Part shown: one piece after another, positions 45,657 to 58,708 of the stretch | Layout of the letters: each line of letters opens with the position of its first letter | How positions within the stretch are numbered: the first letter of the stretch is position 1 | Source of the DNA: Azolla caroliniana | Lineage: Eukaryota; Polypodiophyta | Assembly (NCBI GenBank): GCA_043228905.1 | Contig: JBHGNT010000001.1 | Location: 31,682,001 to 31,746,000 of the forward strand | DNA: 64,000 nt | Direction: 5' to 3' | The notes under the pieces: model-generated | The model's input: the letters and a program-made list of their open reading frames with translations, nothing else | What the model was told of the DNA's origin: nothing | Databases searched by the model: none | Made by a program: the position numbers and the translations under genes

Positions 45657-47304
45657 TTGGTTTCCTGAGTTGGGCCAACATCGATCGAGGGGGCTCTAGT
45701 TGTCCGTCCTGACGTGTACTTGATGTAGATTGAACTTCGAACTCTGGCTTACCAACTTGGCTCTCACACCCTTGAAGCCCTTCATCACAAAAGGTCAATG
45801 CTGCGTATCATGGATTCGATTTATTAACTTTTGCCCGGATTACGTTCACCCTTTTTGCTTTGTGTGAAGAATATGGTTGGTTCCTAAATCTAGAGTCAAA
45901 CATTGTCACAAGGAAACCATGTGCTATTGTGTAAAAGCTAGGAGCATATTTACATCTATATGATCACAAGTTGAAAGAGCAAATAGGACAAGATAGCCTG
46001 AAATTTTCTCCAATATTATTCAATGTCATCCCTATAATTAATCAACTTCTAAATGGAGTGTATGCAAGAGAATCATTGAAACACAATTGTCATTATTCAT
46101 GTATCCCTTGTCAGATAATCTTAAATTAGTGCGGTATGTTATGTAACATATAAAGGCAATGATTTATTGATTATTTGACACATATTAGGTTGCTTGATTC
46201 AATTTGGAAAAGGACATTTTCCAACTTACAATGAAGACATTAGAAAAAAATTAAATGCTCACAAATAAAAGCCATAGATTATTTTTGTTATGCAAGGTTA
46301 TGATTTAACATATCAAAGAGTTTACCTAATTTCACTAAAAAAAGAAGAGCAATTAAGCATTGATATAATTGCGCAAAAAAGTTTTCATTCTCAAAGGCAT
46401 TTTGGGAATTATGCAGGTTGTTAATTTGCCATAATTCTTGGAATATACAGGCAATGTATGCATTTACAAAGATGATATAATAGCTCAAAAACTAGTGTTA
46501 CTAATGCCATTCTGGGAATTCAGCACTTTATTTATTTGACATAATTCTTAACAGGTATATAAAAGCAATATAAAGTATAGATTTTCACATGCTACCTGTC
46601 TTTCCACGTTCAAAAGATGATACAATGGCTCAGAGGTGGTATTATTGGACATATAATTACATGTCTCCTGTTTCTAATGTATAGTCTCCATGGTCTTGGA
46701 AGCCAAGTTTTGGTTTCACAACACACTGAAAACTATATTGGAATTAACATCATCAATGATTATTGAAATGGGGTTAGAGTTCCAAGATTTGGAATAGACT
46801 ACATTGTAATTGGTTGCGGTCTTCTGGTAACAAAAAGAAAAGCGTTTTAATCAGAATTATAATGGAACAATTGAGAAAAACTAATTGATACCTTAAATAC
46901 ATGAGAAAGCATTGGTTTTAAGCACTATGATACTTGATCTTTATGATTGTTGAAAAAATGATGATAGACAGTATCCACACAGCTTACCACAATCATATAC
47001 CCACCAAATTGCAAGATTGAAAAGAATCTTGATACACAATCAGATTTAAACAATTTAATGATAATAACTAGCCATAAAAATAAGGACAACATATCAATTT
47101 CATATGTTGGATCCTTTACATGGTGCATTTAACGAGGGAAAATTTCACTAGAATGTGGTTGAATATTTTAACTTGCCAATTGTATAGAAATCTAGCAAGC
47201 TTCCAAGAAAATCCCAATGAGTTTCTGGTATTTTCTTATATGTAGTTTCCTAAGCTTTTCATGGATGCAAAGAAAACTCAGCATATGAAAACTCATGTTG
47301 CATA

Positions 47305-50300
47305 TCATGGTTTTGCTTGCTTTTTGCTAAGAAGATTCATTCGCCGTTCTTCATAGGTAGCTGCATAACATTGAAAACATCAGGTGGTAAACTTATTAAT
47401 TTATTAGAAAACTTCACACTTTGCTATAATATGCTTAGTTGGATATAACAAATGTTGAACAAACTTCAGCAGTGCTTATCCAACTCACGTTCTGTTGGAC
47501 GACAAGAAAGAAGAACATGCGGAATCTTTTTCCATGTTGCCTCTTCAACATTTTCTGAACCATTAGAGATGTGAAACTGATCATAAGAATGATTGAGCAT
47601 TGCAGCCGCCAGCACACGTCCTCTAACCATGTTGTCGTAATGTAAATGAAGTGATCTTGCAGCACCTAATTATTGTTGATGCAAACATGTTATACTATGC
47701 CCCCAGATGATAGATCCATTTACTTTTAGAAATTTGTAAAAAATGTCTATGTATATAAATGTATCATGAACTTCCCAAGACACTTCCAACCCATCGAAGA
47801 ATTTACTCTTAGAAATTTGGGGGGAATATTTATTATGAGCATATGCATAACTCAGTAAATGAAATTTAATATGTAGTCTTCATTAGCACATCATTACTCA
47901 GCAACACATAATTGACATGGTTTATATTGTTTTGCAATGCTTTCTATATTTTTATGCTCTTTCTATAAATAAGGAAACTTTATCTTTTGACATTAATACA
48001 TGACTTCTCATTTCTGTTAGATATAATCATAGATTGGCCCATGCATGAAATTCGACATTCGTAATATTCAAGAATGAAAAAATGCCTCGAGAATATTATA
48101 AAACCATTCGTTTTAAATTTATATAATAAAATTTATTTAGTTCACTAAAACAATTAATTCACTAAAACATTAATTAAATCACTAAGACAATAATTAATTT
48201 ACTAACACATTAGTAATTAATTAGTTCACTAATATAATAATTAATCTACTAATACATTAATCAATTTACTATTAATTAATTAATTCAATTAAACATTAAT
48301 TAATTCACTAATACATTAATTAATTTACATACATTACTTAATTCATTAAAAAATTAATTCATTCATTGAAAAATATAAATTAATTAATTAATAATGAAAT
48401 GATACATTAATAATTATTAATTAGGGTTTCGGCTAAACTTAGGGTTTCAGTGAAACCCTGAGTTTGCAGCCGAGAACAGGATGTAGGATTAGAGTAGAGC
48501 ATGAGAGGGAGGACAGGATGCAGGCTGAAAACAAGAAATATGGTCGAAATTAGGATTTTGACTAAAATTAGGGTTTCAGCGGAAATCATAATTTTCTGGC
48601 CGAGAACAGGATGCAGAGGCAGGCAAGGGTATAAGCATGCACAGGGAACAGGGTGAGGCTCCTCGCTTGCTGCTTGCTGTTCACTCGCTCGCACATGTTT
48701 TTTTTCCACAGAAAACAAATTTTTTTTCAAAAAAGAAGAAGAAAATGAATACATTTTAATGTATTCGTATTCGCATTCGTATGCATTCGTGGGGCGAATA
48801 AGTCAATCTATGGATATAATCAATGATTAACCCCAAGTTGTGATAGCACCCCAAATGAGGAGTAGCTATTGTGCAACCTGACCATATCGATCGATAAGGT
48901 GTCAATCTAGGAAACCGTAGATGAGTAGGACAGAATGTATTTAGGAAAGAGGGAAGTAGGCTAATAGGATTGACTAATCAAGTAAGCTAGAAGAATATTT
49001 TGTGGGCAAGTTAGGATGTACTTAGTCTTGAAGTATGTGTCATTCACTTCAAGATTAGCTATCTAGCATTAGCTTGTATCTCGGGAGCCGGGTCATATTA
49101 AATGACAAGTCAGTTCACAGAAAAGGAATATCTCCACTATTGTCAACTAACTTGCACATTTAATGCTACATTGAGACCAAACAGAGAATATAATCCACTC
49201 TCTTTCTCTTACACAATGGTAGTGACTACTATTGGTCCCCACTAGTTGTGTCATGGGCTGGTCCAGATCTCATCCAAGGTCTAAGGCGTGAGCACATGGG
49301 TGGAGCATCATTGTGACCTACTATCATATGTAATAGAAAGTTTGTTTTCATAATCCATCTCTGTGATTGTAACTCTATATGCGTATATAATCGATTCTCA
49401 ATATTTCTAATTTTTTTTACTTATAGCAGCCTTAGGCATGTTGATTTATGCAAACGCTTAAATGGCTTAAAAAAGACATTTACCTGGCGAGCAATGAAAT
49501 GATATACCCTTGAACTCACAGGATTGCAAGACAAGGCCTGTTTCAGCAGCCATCACATATTGTGGCTTTCGTGATGTTTTTCTGACATCCAGTAATTCAT
49601 CAATCATCTGCACAATAACTAAAATGTGAGATTTAACATATGTGAGTGCCATATGGCATGTCTACGATCCAAACGTATTGCAAGAGTTGCATTGTTTTAT
49701 GAAGATAGAGATTACCGATGAGCTTTCCTTCTTTTGGCCAATCATGAAGAGAACAGCAACCATACACCGTACTTGATGCCACAAAAAGGCTGTCCCCTTA
49801 ACCCGGAACATCCATAAATTGGAGCCCTTCCATCTGTGATTTCACAATCAAATACTACATCAGAATAGTTAAAGTATGATATGATTGAAGATAAACAAGA
49901 ATAACACTTATAAACTTAGTTTTGATTAAGCTGAAATGCAAGAAAAAAGCACAGCAATCAATCACTTTGTCACAAACTACTGATGTTCCATGTTCACAGG
50001 TACCGAGACAAAACAATAAGCTAAATTTGAGGTAAACATATTCTCTAAAATCAATAATATAACGAAGTAAACGGTATATAACTCACTCCACACAGGGAAT
50101 AATATCAAATGATAGTATTTCACGCCTATAGTTATGAACATTATCAGCATCCATTTTGCAGAAGTTTCTGAAGTCATGCTCCCCCTTAAACTTAGCAGCA
50201 GCAACTCTCATTTCCTATATGTCATGTTGTATCAACTTGCATCACTTTCATAATGTACGGAATTTATGCATAGACAAGACATTGTATGACTTACCTCAAT

Positions 50301-53300
50301 GTCAAGGCCATCATTTATAAAAATATAATTGTATTCCCTTGATAAGCAACTAAACCTGAAAGAGAACTATAATAAGTGAGTGATGACATTAAGATAAATT
50401 ACCTGCAATTACTAACCAACGGATTTTTCAATAGAGAGCACAAGCCAGCAGAAACTGAGTAACATTCTCAGGCATAAACAATATTCTTCAATAAGTACAA
50501 CTTTTTAGATGCTTATAAACGTTGCTCTGAGATCAGTACACTAATTCACTGTTTATGTGTAAGAGTGACCTGGAAAAAGGCCTAAATTCATGTCAGCTAC
50601 AATTTGCAGGTACCTTGTGGTTGTGAAATACTTCGAACAACAAATGCCTTCGGCCATGTTTGATACACTTTTGTATTGTATTGAATCTAGATAGCTATTC
50701 TGCGCCTTTAACCTTAACTTTTAATAATTCTTCTTCATTTAATGCTTCAATACCATAGGATATATTATAAAATATTGGTGTTTTCAGAATATATGTCAGA
50801 TTTAAAAAGGAAACATATTTCAGCCTTCTTTGTTATACAATACATTTATGATGTATTATTAAAACAAAAGGAGTAAGCCTGCACACAGGCATGCTCTAGA
50901 GAATGCATGATAAAACATCTATAAGATAAACAGAAAAGACAAAAAGGTACACGTAATATAATAAAATATAAAGAAGTGATTGGCAATTATGGTTGCCTAT
51001 ACCACAATTATGAAATGTAGCCATCAGTTTAAACAAACTTTTGTTGTCTTGCACACGTTGAAATTAGATGTACAAAATGCACAAACAGATGTAGAAGTGT
51101 CCACTTTTTAAGCATCAACATGATAAAATATAATTAAGATAAACATTTTGATAAATGCATAACTAGCATGGGTTTCTCAGTAAAAAGGTGCATGTCTGCA
51201 CATGAGCATGCAAATTTACAATCTTTAAATAATGGATGATAAACATCCATAAGCTCAACAGAAAAGACAAAAGAATACAATACAATAGAAGCAATATAAA
51301 GTATAAAACATTCTGAAAAAAATGCTCACCTAGCATGGAAATTGCAGGGAACATAGCACCAACCAAGAACACGAATATCGATAGGCAATGCTCGATTCAA
51401 CACCGCAACATAATCTATTTCTTCATTATCTACACAATCAATTCACAGAATTGTGGCAGTGTCTGCTTAGTTGTATATTTTTGTTTCAACTAGTGTCATA
51501 ATTTGATCTCAAAACCTTTAAAGATACTGTCTTCTATCTATATGAGTAGATGGACAAAGTTCATGCTCAGGGACGTTTTTCTACTAACGTGGAAATATGA
51601 TGAATTGATGAAAGATGTGCAGGATGGAAAACTCTCCTTTCATGCCCGTTACATTGTTGAGAATATTATAGTGATATGCTTCTGATTTACAGAGATTGGA
51701 AAGTTATGCTGAATCTACTCAGGCTCAATCAGCAATTTACCAACCTCATGCAGCAGAGAGCAGAGAGCAGAGAGCAGAGAATTGAGATGGTGATATCCAC
51801 TCTTTGGCTAAGAAAATGATTGACTAATCTCATGAAAAAGAGAAACAAGGAAACTGAGAATAATAAGAGGAGGCTTCTCTCCCCCTGTGACCATGTTTTA
51901 GAAAGATCAAGCCATACTTTTTAATACCTGGGACAAGATTCAGGAACATATTTACATATTTTTCCTACATTATTTTGGGTTGTTCATGAAAATGTCTTCA
52001 TACTCTGCAGAACATAAAGCTTGGGTAATAGTACCAACCTTGCAATTTTGCAAATTCAGACTCTTGAGAACGGCTTGCTATTGCGGCAGTAACTCTATCC
52101 TCTTCAGGAATCAAGACTGGCGTGTCACTATCAGGATCCTTGTGATATGAACGTAGTAAAAGTGCAACAACCTGTATATGCAAAATGTTGCATAACAAAA
52201 AGCATTAACACTTTGGATTCCATTGTGAACTATGGTTCTAAACTTGCAATTGAAGAAACAATAGTTATCTATAGTGTTACTTTATAAGGATCCCCATGCT
52301 ATCAAATTGAACCTGGCCATTGGCTGAAACTCCTTTATCTGTTCGACCACACCGTGTATACTTTGCTTCGACACGGCCTCCTACAATTAATTTTGTCTTT
52401 TCTAAAGCTGCAAATAATTCCGCCTGAAAGAAAATATCATGATAATTTCAATATACAAATGATCATGACATTTTTAATGCTAACAAATATTAGAACATTT
52501 ACGGGTCAGCAAGGTTTACTTGGAACATAACACTAGAAATAAGCCTGGTTCTCCAGTTAAATTCAGGCAAATGTGATTTTCAAGAAAATACAGTTCCTCA
52601 ACTAAAGAACAAGGAAATACGCATATAAAGCGTGCTTGAGCAAGATAAGTGATTCAAAGACAAATGATTCTATCAACGAGAAAGAGCAGAAAACACACTA
52701 ACGTTTACAGCCATTGTTTAACCTATAAAGTTCCAAGAAATCCATCTGAAGGACTCAAAACACTTCATATTGTGCTTTGAGCAAACTCGTTAGAGACCCC
52801 ATTTAAACTATGAATATATGACATGCACCAATGTAAACTTTCATGTTTCATACTCTAAACAAATCTAGAACAATATTCAGATTATTCTTATAACAAGAAG
52901 CAGAGTAGTTATTACACTTGGATAGTTATCCAGCAAAACAAAAGATCTCTGTAAAGAATACCTCAACAGTTCTCTGGTTGTTTGCTTGTGACGCAAACCC
53001 GTGAAATCTGTATTTATGAATTACAAATGTTTTAACATTGTAAGAAAATGTTAAAACACAATACAGTGATAATTACTTGGATTTGTTCCTTTATAAAATA
53101 CCATAGTCATGTTTATACAAGTTGAAAGTTAGCTTCCAATAGCAGCATTTATCATCTTTCTGATTCTATAAAAAACCTTTTTAATCAAATAAAATAGTCA
53201 ATAATTAGAATTTCATGTACAGCTTGGAGACTTTCTTTACCCTACCATCCTGAATATTCAAATGAACAGTATTTTATCTTTGTTGACTTGTTGATGTTAC

Positions 53301-55065
53301 TGCTAAACACAATACAAAATCTATACTGAAAGCAGCAACTTCATATACAGGCACAAGATCCACCAAGTGTTTATGTACATGGCTGCTGTTGGGCACCAAA
53401 TTCATCCAACAAAGCAGCTTTACTAGAATGTATGCCCATGTATGCTAAAGCACATTAATACCTGTGGACATAGCTAGTTGTGTCCACTAATTTCGTCAGT
53501 GGGAGTATCACAAGTTGGTAGACCTTAAATGAAGATTGAAATGAAAATTTCTGCTTTGGATCTACCAATGCCTCTGCTACTGTACATGGTTTATTTGCTT
53601 CTTCACAGATCTCAAAACCATTAATGCTATGTCGATTATCTAACCAACAGACCTACTTTGCCCTCCATTCGCCTCAATATCCTTGACCTTTCAGTTGGTG
53701 CCTCATTTCTCTCTTGTTGAGTCATTGATCATATCAATGTGCCATGCAGACGGTGCTTCTTTCACTTTGTAAAGTGGCTTTCCCTATTCTAATGGCAAAA
53801 CAGGTTGAAATGTTATCAGGAGGACATCACAGGATGTTTTCTGCTTGTAATCCTCTTCAACTGTTGATTCCACTTTGATTTAGCCTAGACAGTGTGGAGT
53901 CATTCTGCAGCATTGAAGATGTCTTCAATGGAGGTTTAAGAGATGTACAAGAATCTTTCAATTTAGAGAGCACAGAACTCACTTTCAAAATTGATATTGT
54001 TACAAGGAATGAAGATTCTTTCTCATATACACACATATACATCTTCGAGACAAAAGCTATGTCATTCCTACTGACATTATCAGTGTCCATCAGAACAAGT
54101 AGGCCCTTGACAAATAGCAATCATTTCCATGAAAAGTAATTTTTCTATCTGAAACGAAACCGCACTTAAAGAAAATTCAAAAGAAGGAAGCAACATCTTT
54201 GTACCTGTCACCTTGATACATGATTTTCAAGGCCACGTGCTTCCTAGAGTAATGAGAAAGATCACCTGCACACAGTCAATACCATATGGTGGTTATAGCC
54301 AATGTTGTTGATGGTGTAAGATGAAATACAAGTAAACTGAACTGAAGTTCAACTACATGTTGCACCTTTTCCTTTTCCTTGTTTAATCACTGCTGGCATG
54401 GGGAAAATGTCCAATGCATTGTTCATCAATTGATCTAGCTCTATTTCCTGGGCTTCCTCTTCTTCTGACCTCTCACTTGATGTGCATGCTTTCAAAGGGA
54501 CCTCTAGATGAATCACCTCAACACCTTGCCTACTCTCTACGATAAACGATTGAAGATTATCAACTTCACGATTTTTTTCCACTATTTTCTAAATTCGCAT
54601 AGTTCATTTTTGCACTGCCCACTATACCAGAGTCATATGAAGAGTTTGTTGTTCTTTTGAGGCTTTGTTGATGGGCTTCAGCATTTGCGAACTTTCTATA
54701 CTTTCTACTCTGTAAATAAACAGTAATGTTAGCGATTGGATGTTAGAGAAGACATATACCAAACACAAGGTTAAAAAAGAGTCAACCTGCTTTAGGATTT
54801 TCCACAAACCAGAATTTTCTGCTTCAAGGTCCTAATGTTAACACGGATCATCACGTTTATTATACTGTTCAAAATATTTCCCCGGTTGAATGAATTTAAT
54901 TTGAACCAAGACCCAATTTATTAAAATGGGTTTTGTATTTTTTAAGACATTTTTGTACATGGATATACATGCCTCTATTTTGTTAGAGAGAGAAGCCACA
55001 AGTTCTTCTAGATCAGCAATCCGTTGTCCCGCACATATCAAACCCGGTCCATCATCAGACCCCAT
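47305..55065 (-). CDS. PUS3: tRNA pseudouridine(38/39) synthase, PUS3/Deg1 type (one frame problem)
   Basis: Isomerises uridine to pseudouridine in the tRNA anticodon arm. Fourteen exons: 54973-55065, 54787-54831, 54366-54709, 54205-54265, 52962-53007, 52313-52423, 52039-52171, 51330-51429, 50295-50355, 50087-50214, 49716-49833, 49484-49607, 47489-47665, 47305-47360. A coiled-coil-like start ([25 protein letters not shown]) leads to [19 protein letters not shown], then [13 protein letters not shown], whose Asp is the catalytic residue. [52 protein letters not shown] and [10 protein letters not shown] are all TruA/Pus3 hallmarks; the end is RPTxxTYEERR. The summed length is 1,597 nt, one base too many. 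The excess maps to exon 3, where an A7 run (54572-54578) shifts the frame before the conserved part. With that exception the expected product is about 531 aa. Start chosen at the first true ATG (55065). The exon 1 donor is GC. Confidence 0.9.
48095..48420. repeat. AT-rich minisatellite in a PUS3 intron
   Basis: Irregular tandem units of about 15-20 bp built on TTAATTAATTCACTAATACA fill this part of intron 12-13. Next to it (48420-48620) two copies of an AATTAGGGTTTCGGC / AAATTAGGGTTTCAGC-type segment each end in CCGAGAACAGGATG. Confidence 0.75.
50356..54204. other. Longer PUS3 introns without recognised content
   Basis: The introns at 50356-51329, 51430-52038, 52424-52961 and 53008-54204 were read on both strands. 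I see a small GAGAGCA tandem run near 51752-51776 and no gene. 53340-54140 is less AT-rich and has an 81-codon plus-strand open frame without a recognised domain, probably an old insertion. Confidence 0.4.
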
Positions 55066-57010
55066 TGGATTCAATTACATGTATTTTCTCTCTGCAAATA
55101 TATAAGAAAATATTCAAAGCATAAATGTTTGGTAAAACTTGTCATCACAAGGTAAAGATCGACAATGTCCGAATGTGTTTCTTTCTGCCATATGATTGAT
55201 AATGTGTATAATAGAGCTCTGATGTAATATTATTGAGAAAACTTGAAGATGCTTTCGTTACTTCTATTCTCTAATCCATTTCTTTTTTTTTGGTTTGTTT
55301 GCTTTCTTGTAAAGCATGAAAACACGAGTGGTCACTAGAGATACCATATATCTTAACATCTTAAAGGTTTTGAGAAATTCTGCGTTTGATGTCAAAGCAT
55401 TCAGTTTGAACCAAACGCACAAAGCAAGACAGCTTTGAGCAGATTTATATCTTCAATTGCTTGGCTTCAATTGTTCATGAAACCTAAAAACATGTTAAAC
55501 TAGAAATAAAATATATATCTCACAATCTTTAAGGTTTGACCATTTTGTATAACAAAGCATTTAATCCAGATTCTCAGCAAAATTCATACAGAAAATCAGC
55601 TTAGAGCACATTGATTCTCATTTTCATTTATTACATCGATTTCCTGATAAAAATCATGATAGCGTGTTATGAATTGATGGATTTCAATATGTGTCACTTA
55701 ATTCCATGTGCAAAAGATTAATGTGATATAGAGGAGATAATATTTTGGCTAGGAACAGAATCCATCAATGTGCCCAAATGCCAAATGGCCAACATATACT
55801 GTCCTCAAATTGCACACAACTGTCTACAGACTCAAGCAGACACCACCAATTTAGTCTCTTCAGTTCAAGAAATAATAATTGGCACAGGAACAAGCTCCAT
55901 CAATTCTTGATGCCATTAAACATCAGTTACTACCAAACAGCAGGCAGGAGGGTTTGCAGAGAGTACGCAAGTGTATCCACCTTGTGCCATGGACATTAAA
56001 TGCCAATAAGAACAAGGGTTGCGGTCTGACAGGTAATATGCCAATCTATATACCTTGAGTAGGAACAAGTTCCACCGATGGCCAATGCAATAAATGAGTT
56101 TCTTTTGAAATTCTCGCAATCTGACTTGCAGAGAACATGCCAGCATACTCATCATGTGCCATGGAAACATGGTAAAAAAGAAGGTTTATAGATAATTCAA
56201 AACAATTTGTTGTTTACCCATAGCAATGTTTTAGTACGGCTTGCAACATCAGCCTTAAGGTATCTATATTATGTCATTCCCACAACCATAGACATTGTCC
56301 TAAATATCTTAAAGAAGTATATCTTGATGTCTTCTCCATGATCCTATATGCTTCCAACACTGTCTTAGCAACGTTCTGGTATCATCATCATTCATGCTCA
56401 AGATGAACCCTAACAAATTACGATGTTGTCAACAACATGAGACAAGAAATTAACGTTATGCTAAAAAGCATTAACCTCCTGAGCCGTCAAAATGACCCCA
56501 AGATTATGTATGGAACAAGCCAAATCATTCATTGGGGGGAATCTGGTATAATCAGTTCGAAAAGCTATTTTCCATTTTTCAACGTGCCGATTGTGAGCAT
56601 AAATTTGAGAAATTTGAGGGTGCTTACCAGAGGCAAAGAAGGAAGCGGGCCTGAACATATATCTGCACTAAGTATACAGTAAAAAGACGGTCAGAACTCA
56701 GGAGGGCATGTATACATACATATATATATATATATATGGACTGCCTATATGTTGTACAAAAAAATTGCTCCGTGATCGAGAGCATGCCTTGCATAAACAT
56801 GTACATGCACATAAAAGAGGGGGATCTTTTGAGAACTACATATTGCAGTTTTGCTTACTTCCCACTTGCCCACTCGATGTCCACACCTCTCAAAGAATCG
56901 CCATATATATATATATATATATTGTGGTCTTATGTGCATTTCACAATATATATATTGTATGTACATATGTATATATGTATATATGCAAATGTATACAGAT
57001 AAAGGAAGCA
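55066..57010. other. PUS3 promoter side and spacer with degenerate repeat
   Basis: No gene recognised. A unit of about 175 bp occurs twice and perhaps a third time: GAACAAGCTCCATC (55889), GAACAAGTTCCACC (56065) and GAACAGAATCCATC (55754), followed in two copies by GCAGAGAGTACGC / GCAGAGAACATGC and TGTGCCATGGA. TA runs are at 56717-56737 and 56903-56922. Confidence 0.5.
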
Positions 57011-58708
57011 AATAAAAAATACACTATGCTAAGATCAAAATGCAGAGTGTGGGTGTGTGTGCACATATTAGAGCTTTGGTGATTGGCCATGGTGAAGACA
57101 TGTCATGGAGAACTTGATCTCCTCGCAATTGGACAAAAAAAAGAGAAAGTGCCCTTCTCCCTTTAGACTCACTAGTTTCATCCGGCCATATGTAGTGCTC
57201 ATCACTCACCCAAAACATTCCCGTGATCATGTGGGCATGTTTGTCCACTCGTGAACACGTGCCTCAAATGATGTGATTGATCTTCAATCCTTGTACCATC
57301 TAAGTATCTCTTCCTACCATGAACCCCAAACATGAGGTTTAGCATCATGTGAGTACCCTCAAATTTATTAGGCTTTGGTCAACACCCAACCAGTTTTTAT
57401 AATCTCGCCCTCATCCCTCACATATGCATGTGTAGAATATGATGTATCTTGCCTTGGTAGCAATAGAGTAAAGTGTGTTGGGATACTTACCAATAGTAGA
57501 TTGGCAAGAGTCTCGTTGTGGTTCGACATTAATTGATATAAGCCAAACTACATCCGGATAACATAGCGATTTGACATGGATCATGATATACGATTTTCAT
57601 GAAATAAAGGGCATTTGATTTATACATGCTACATTGGATTTCTCTTTTGGTTCAATTAGCTCCTTATGGATTAGAACTAGCTCACATATGGGACATACCA
57701 ACGGTAACTACCAACTGAAGTACCATATGATTATGGTTGGTTCTTGGGCAAAACAAATGGGTGTGTATTGGAATAATTGAGGGCTGATTGTTTAACAATG
57801 TTGAACCCATATCATCACACATCGATTCTTTTTAAGAGTTTAACTCTTCGGGTATAGAGTGAAAAGTTTAAAACCCTTTAAAATAATGTGTAAGGAGTCA
57901 ATCTTATGTCTCACCCAAGTAAAAAGTAGAAACTAACAACTTGTTTGCATGTTGAAAGTATGTTGATGGCTTAACACCAATTGATCCTAAATGGGGCAAA
58001 AGAACAAATAACATAGCACTCTTGTTAATTTTACTATTTTTCACAAACCTCTTATGTAAGTTCCTCCTTTGTGCATATGACAATATAAGGATAATAATAA
58101 TATCACTACGAATCAACTTGTACCATGGCATTGCAATAATTAACATGTGAATCATTTGTTTGATACAACGCATTGTCAATATGTAGTATGATGTTGGGAA
58201 TATTTGAAACTTAACTTTACGGGTTGGCAATCTAGTCATACAACCACCATTAGAGAAAAGTTTTCTAGCCAACATTGCTTGACCACCTTGTGGTAAATCT
58301 AATGACCCTTTCGACTATTTGATTAACTTTGTGCACATCGAGATTTAAGGATATAGAAATAGATCAATTACATTAGGTTCCCTTTCGCTTCCATCTAACA
58401 AGGGCCCGACAAAAAAGACCAAGCTACTCACATTCTTATGTGTATCCACTAAAATGATGGAAACTCATAAATGGAATTTCCAAAAATCCTAGCTACATAA
58501 AAACAGCCCCTTCATGTTGAATACTAACACCGTAATCAAGAGCTTTAAACCAATAACTTTATAGAGCTCTAGTTTCAAATTCAGAAGACACTCATATGCA
58601 ATGGAATCCACCTTTACATTTCGAGTAAGATATGCTCCCTATTAACATTCCCATTTCACTGTAATTCCAATCCATCCTAACCAAAACCAATATTTATCTA
58701 ACTTTGAC
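57010..58708. repeat. Downstream flank of UGT copy 1, duplicated at 61540-63012
   Basis: Shared landmarks in order: GTGCTAAGATCAAAATGC-like start, GATTGGCCATGGTGAAGACA, GAGTACCCTCAAATTTATTA, TAGATTGGCAAGAGTCT, ACATCCGGATAACATA, CTCACATAAG/CTCACCCAAG with TAAAAAGTAGAAACTAACAA, and CTATGTGTATCCACTAAAAT-like text before the gene's stop codon. The spacing differs by indels. It contains no gene of its own. Confidence 0.85.

Larger units (their letters stand above)
45329..47304. other. PRP38-PUS3 spacer
   Basis: The first part is the PRP38 promoter side and the last part the PUS3 3' side. No gene recognised. A dispersed-repeat fragment (45452-45510) is followed by a compound microsatellite. 46340-46680 has degenerate duplication: GCATTTTGGGAATTATGCAG/GCCATTCTGGGAATTCAGCA and AAAGATGATATAATAGCTCA/AAAGATGATACAATGGCTCA. 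Confidence 0.5.

Noticed and set aside
53894-54139. 81-codon plus-strand open frame in a PUS3 intron
   Set aside because: No recognised domain and no continuation; kept only as possible old insertion in the intron entry.
54576-54625. A 47-nt intron in PUS3 exon 3 (GTATAG to AATAG)
   Set aside because: It restores the frame but is shorter than plant introns can normally be; the A7 homopolymer is a simpler cause.
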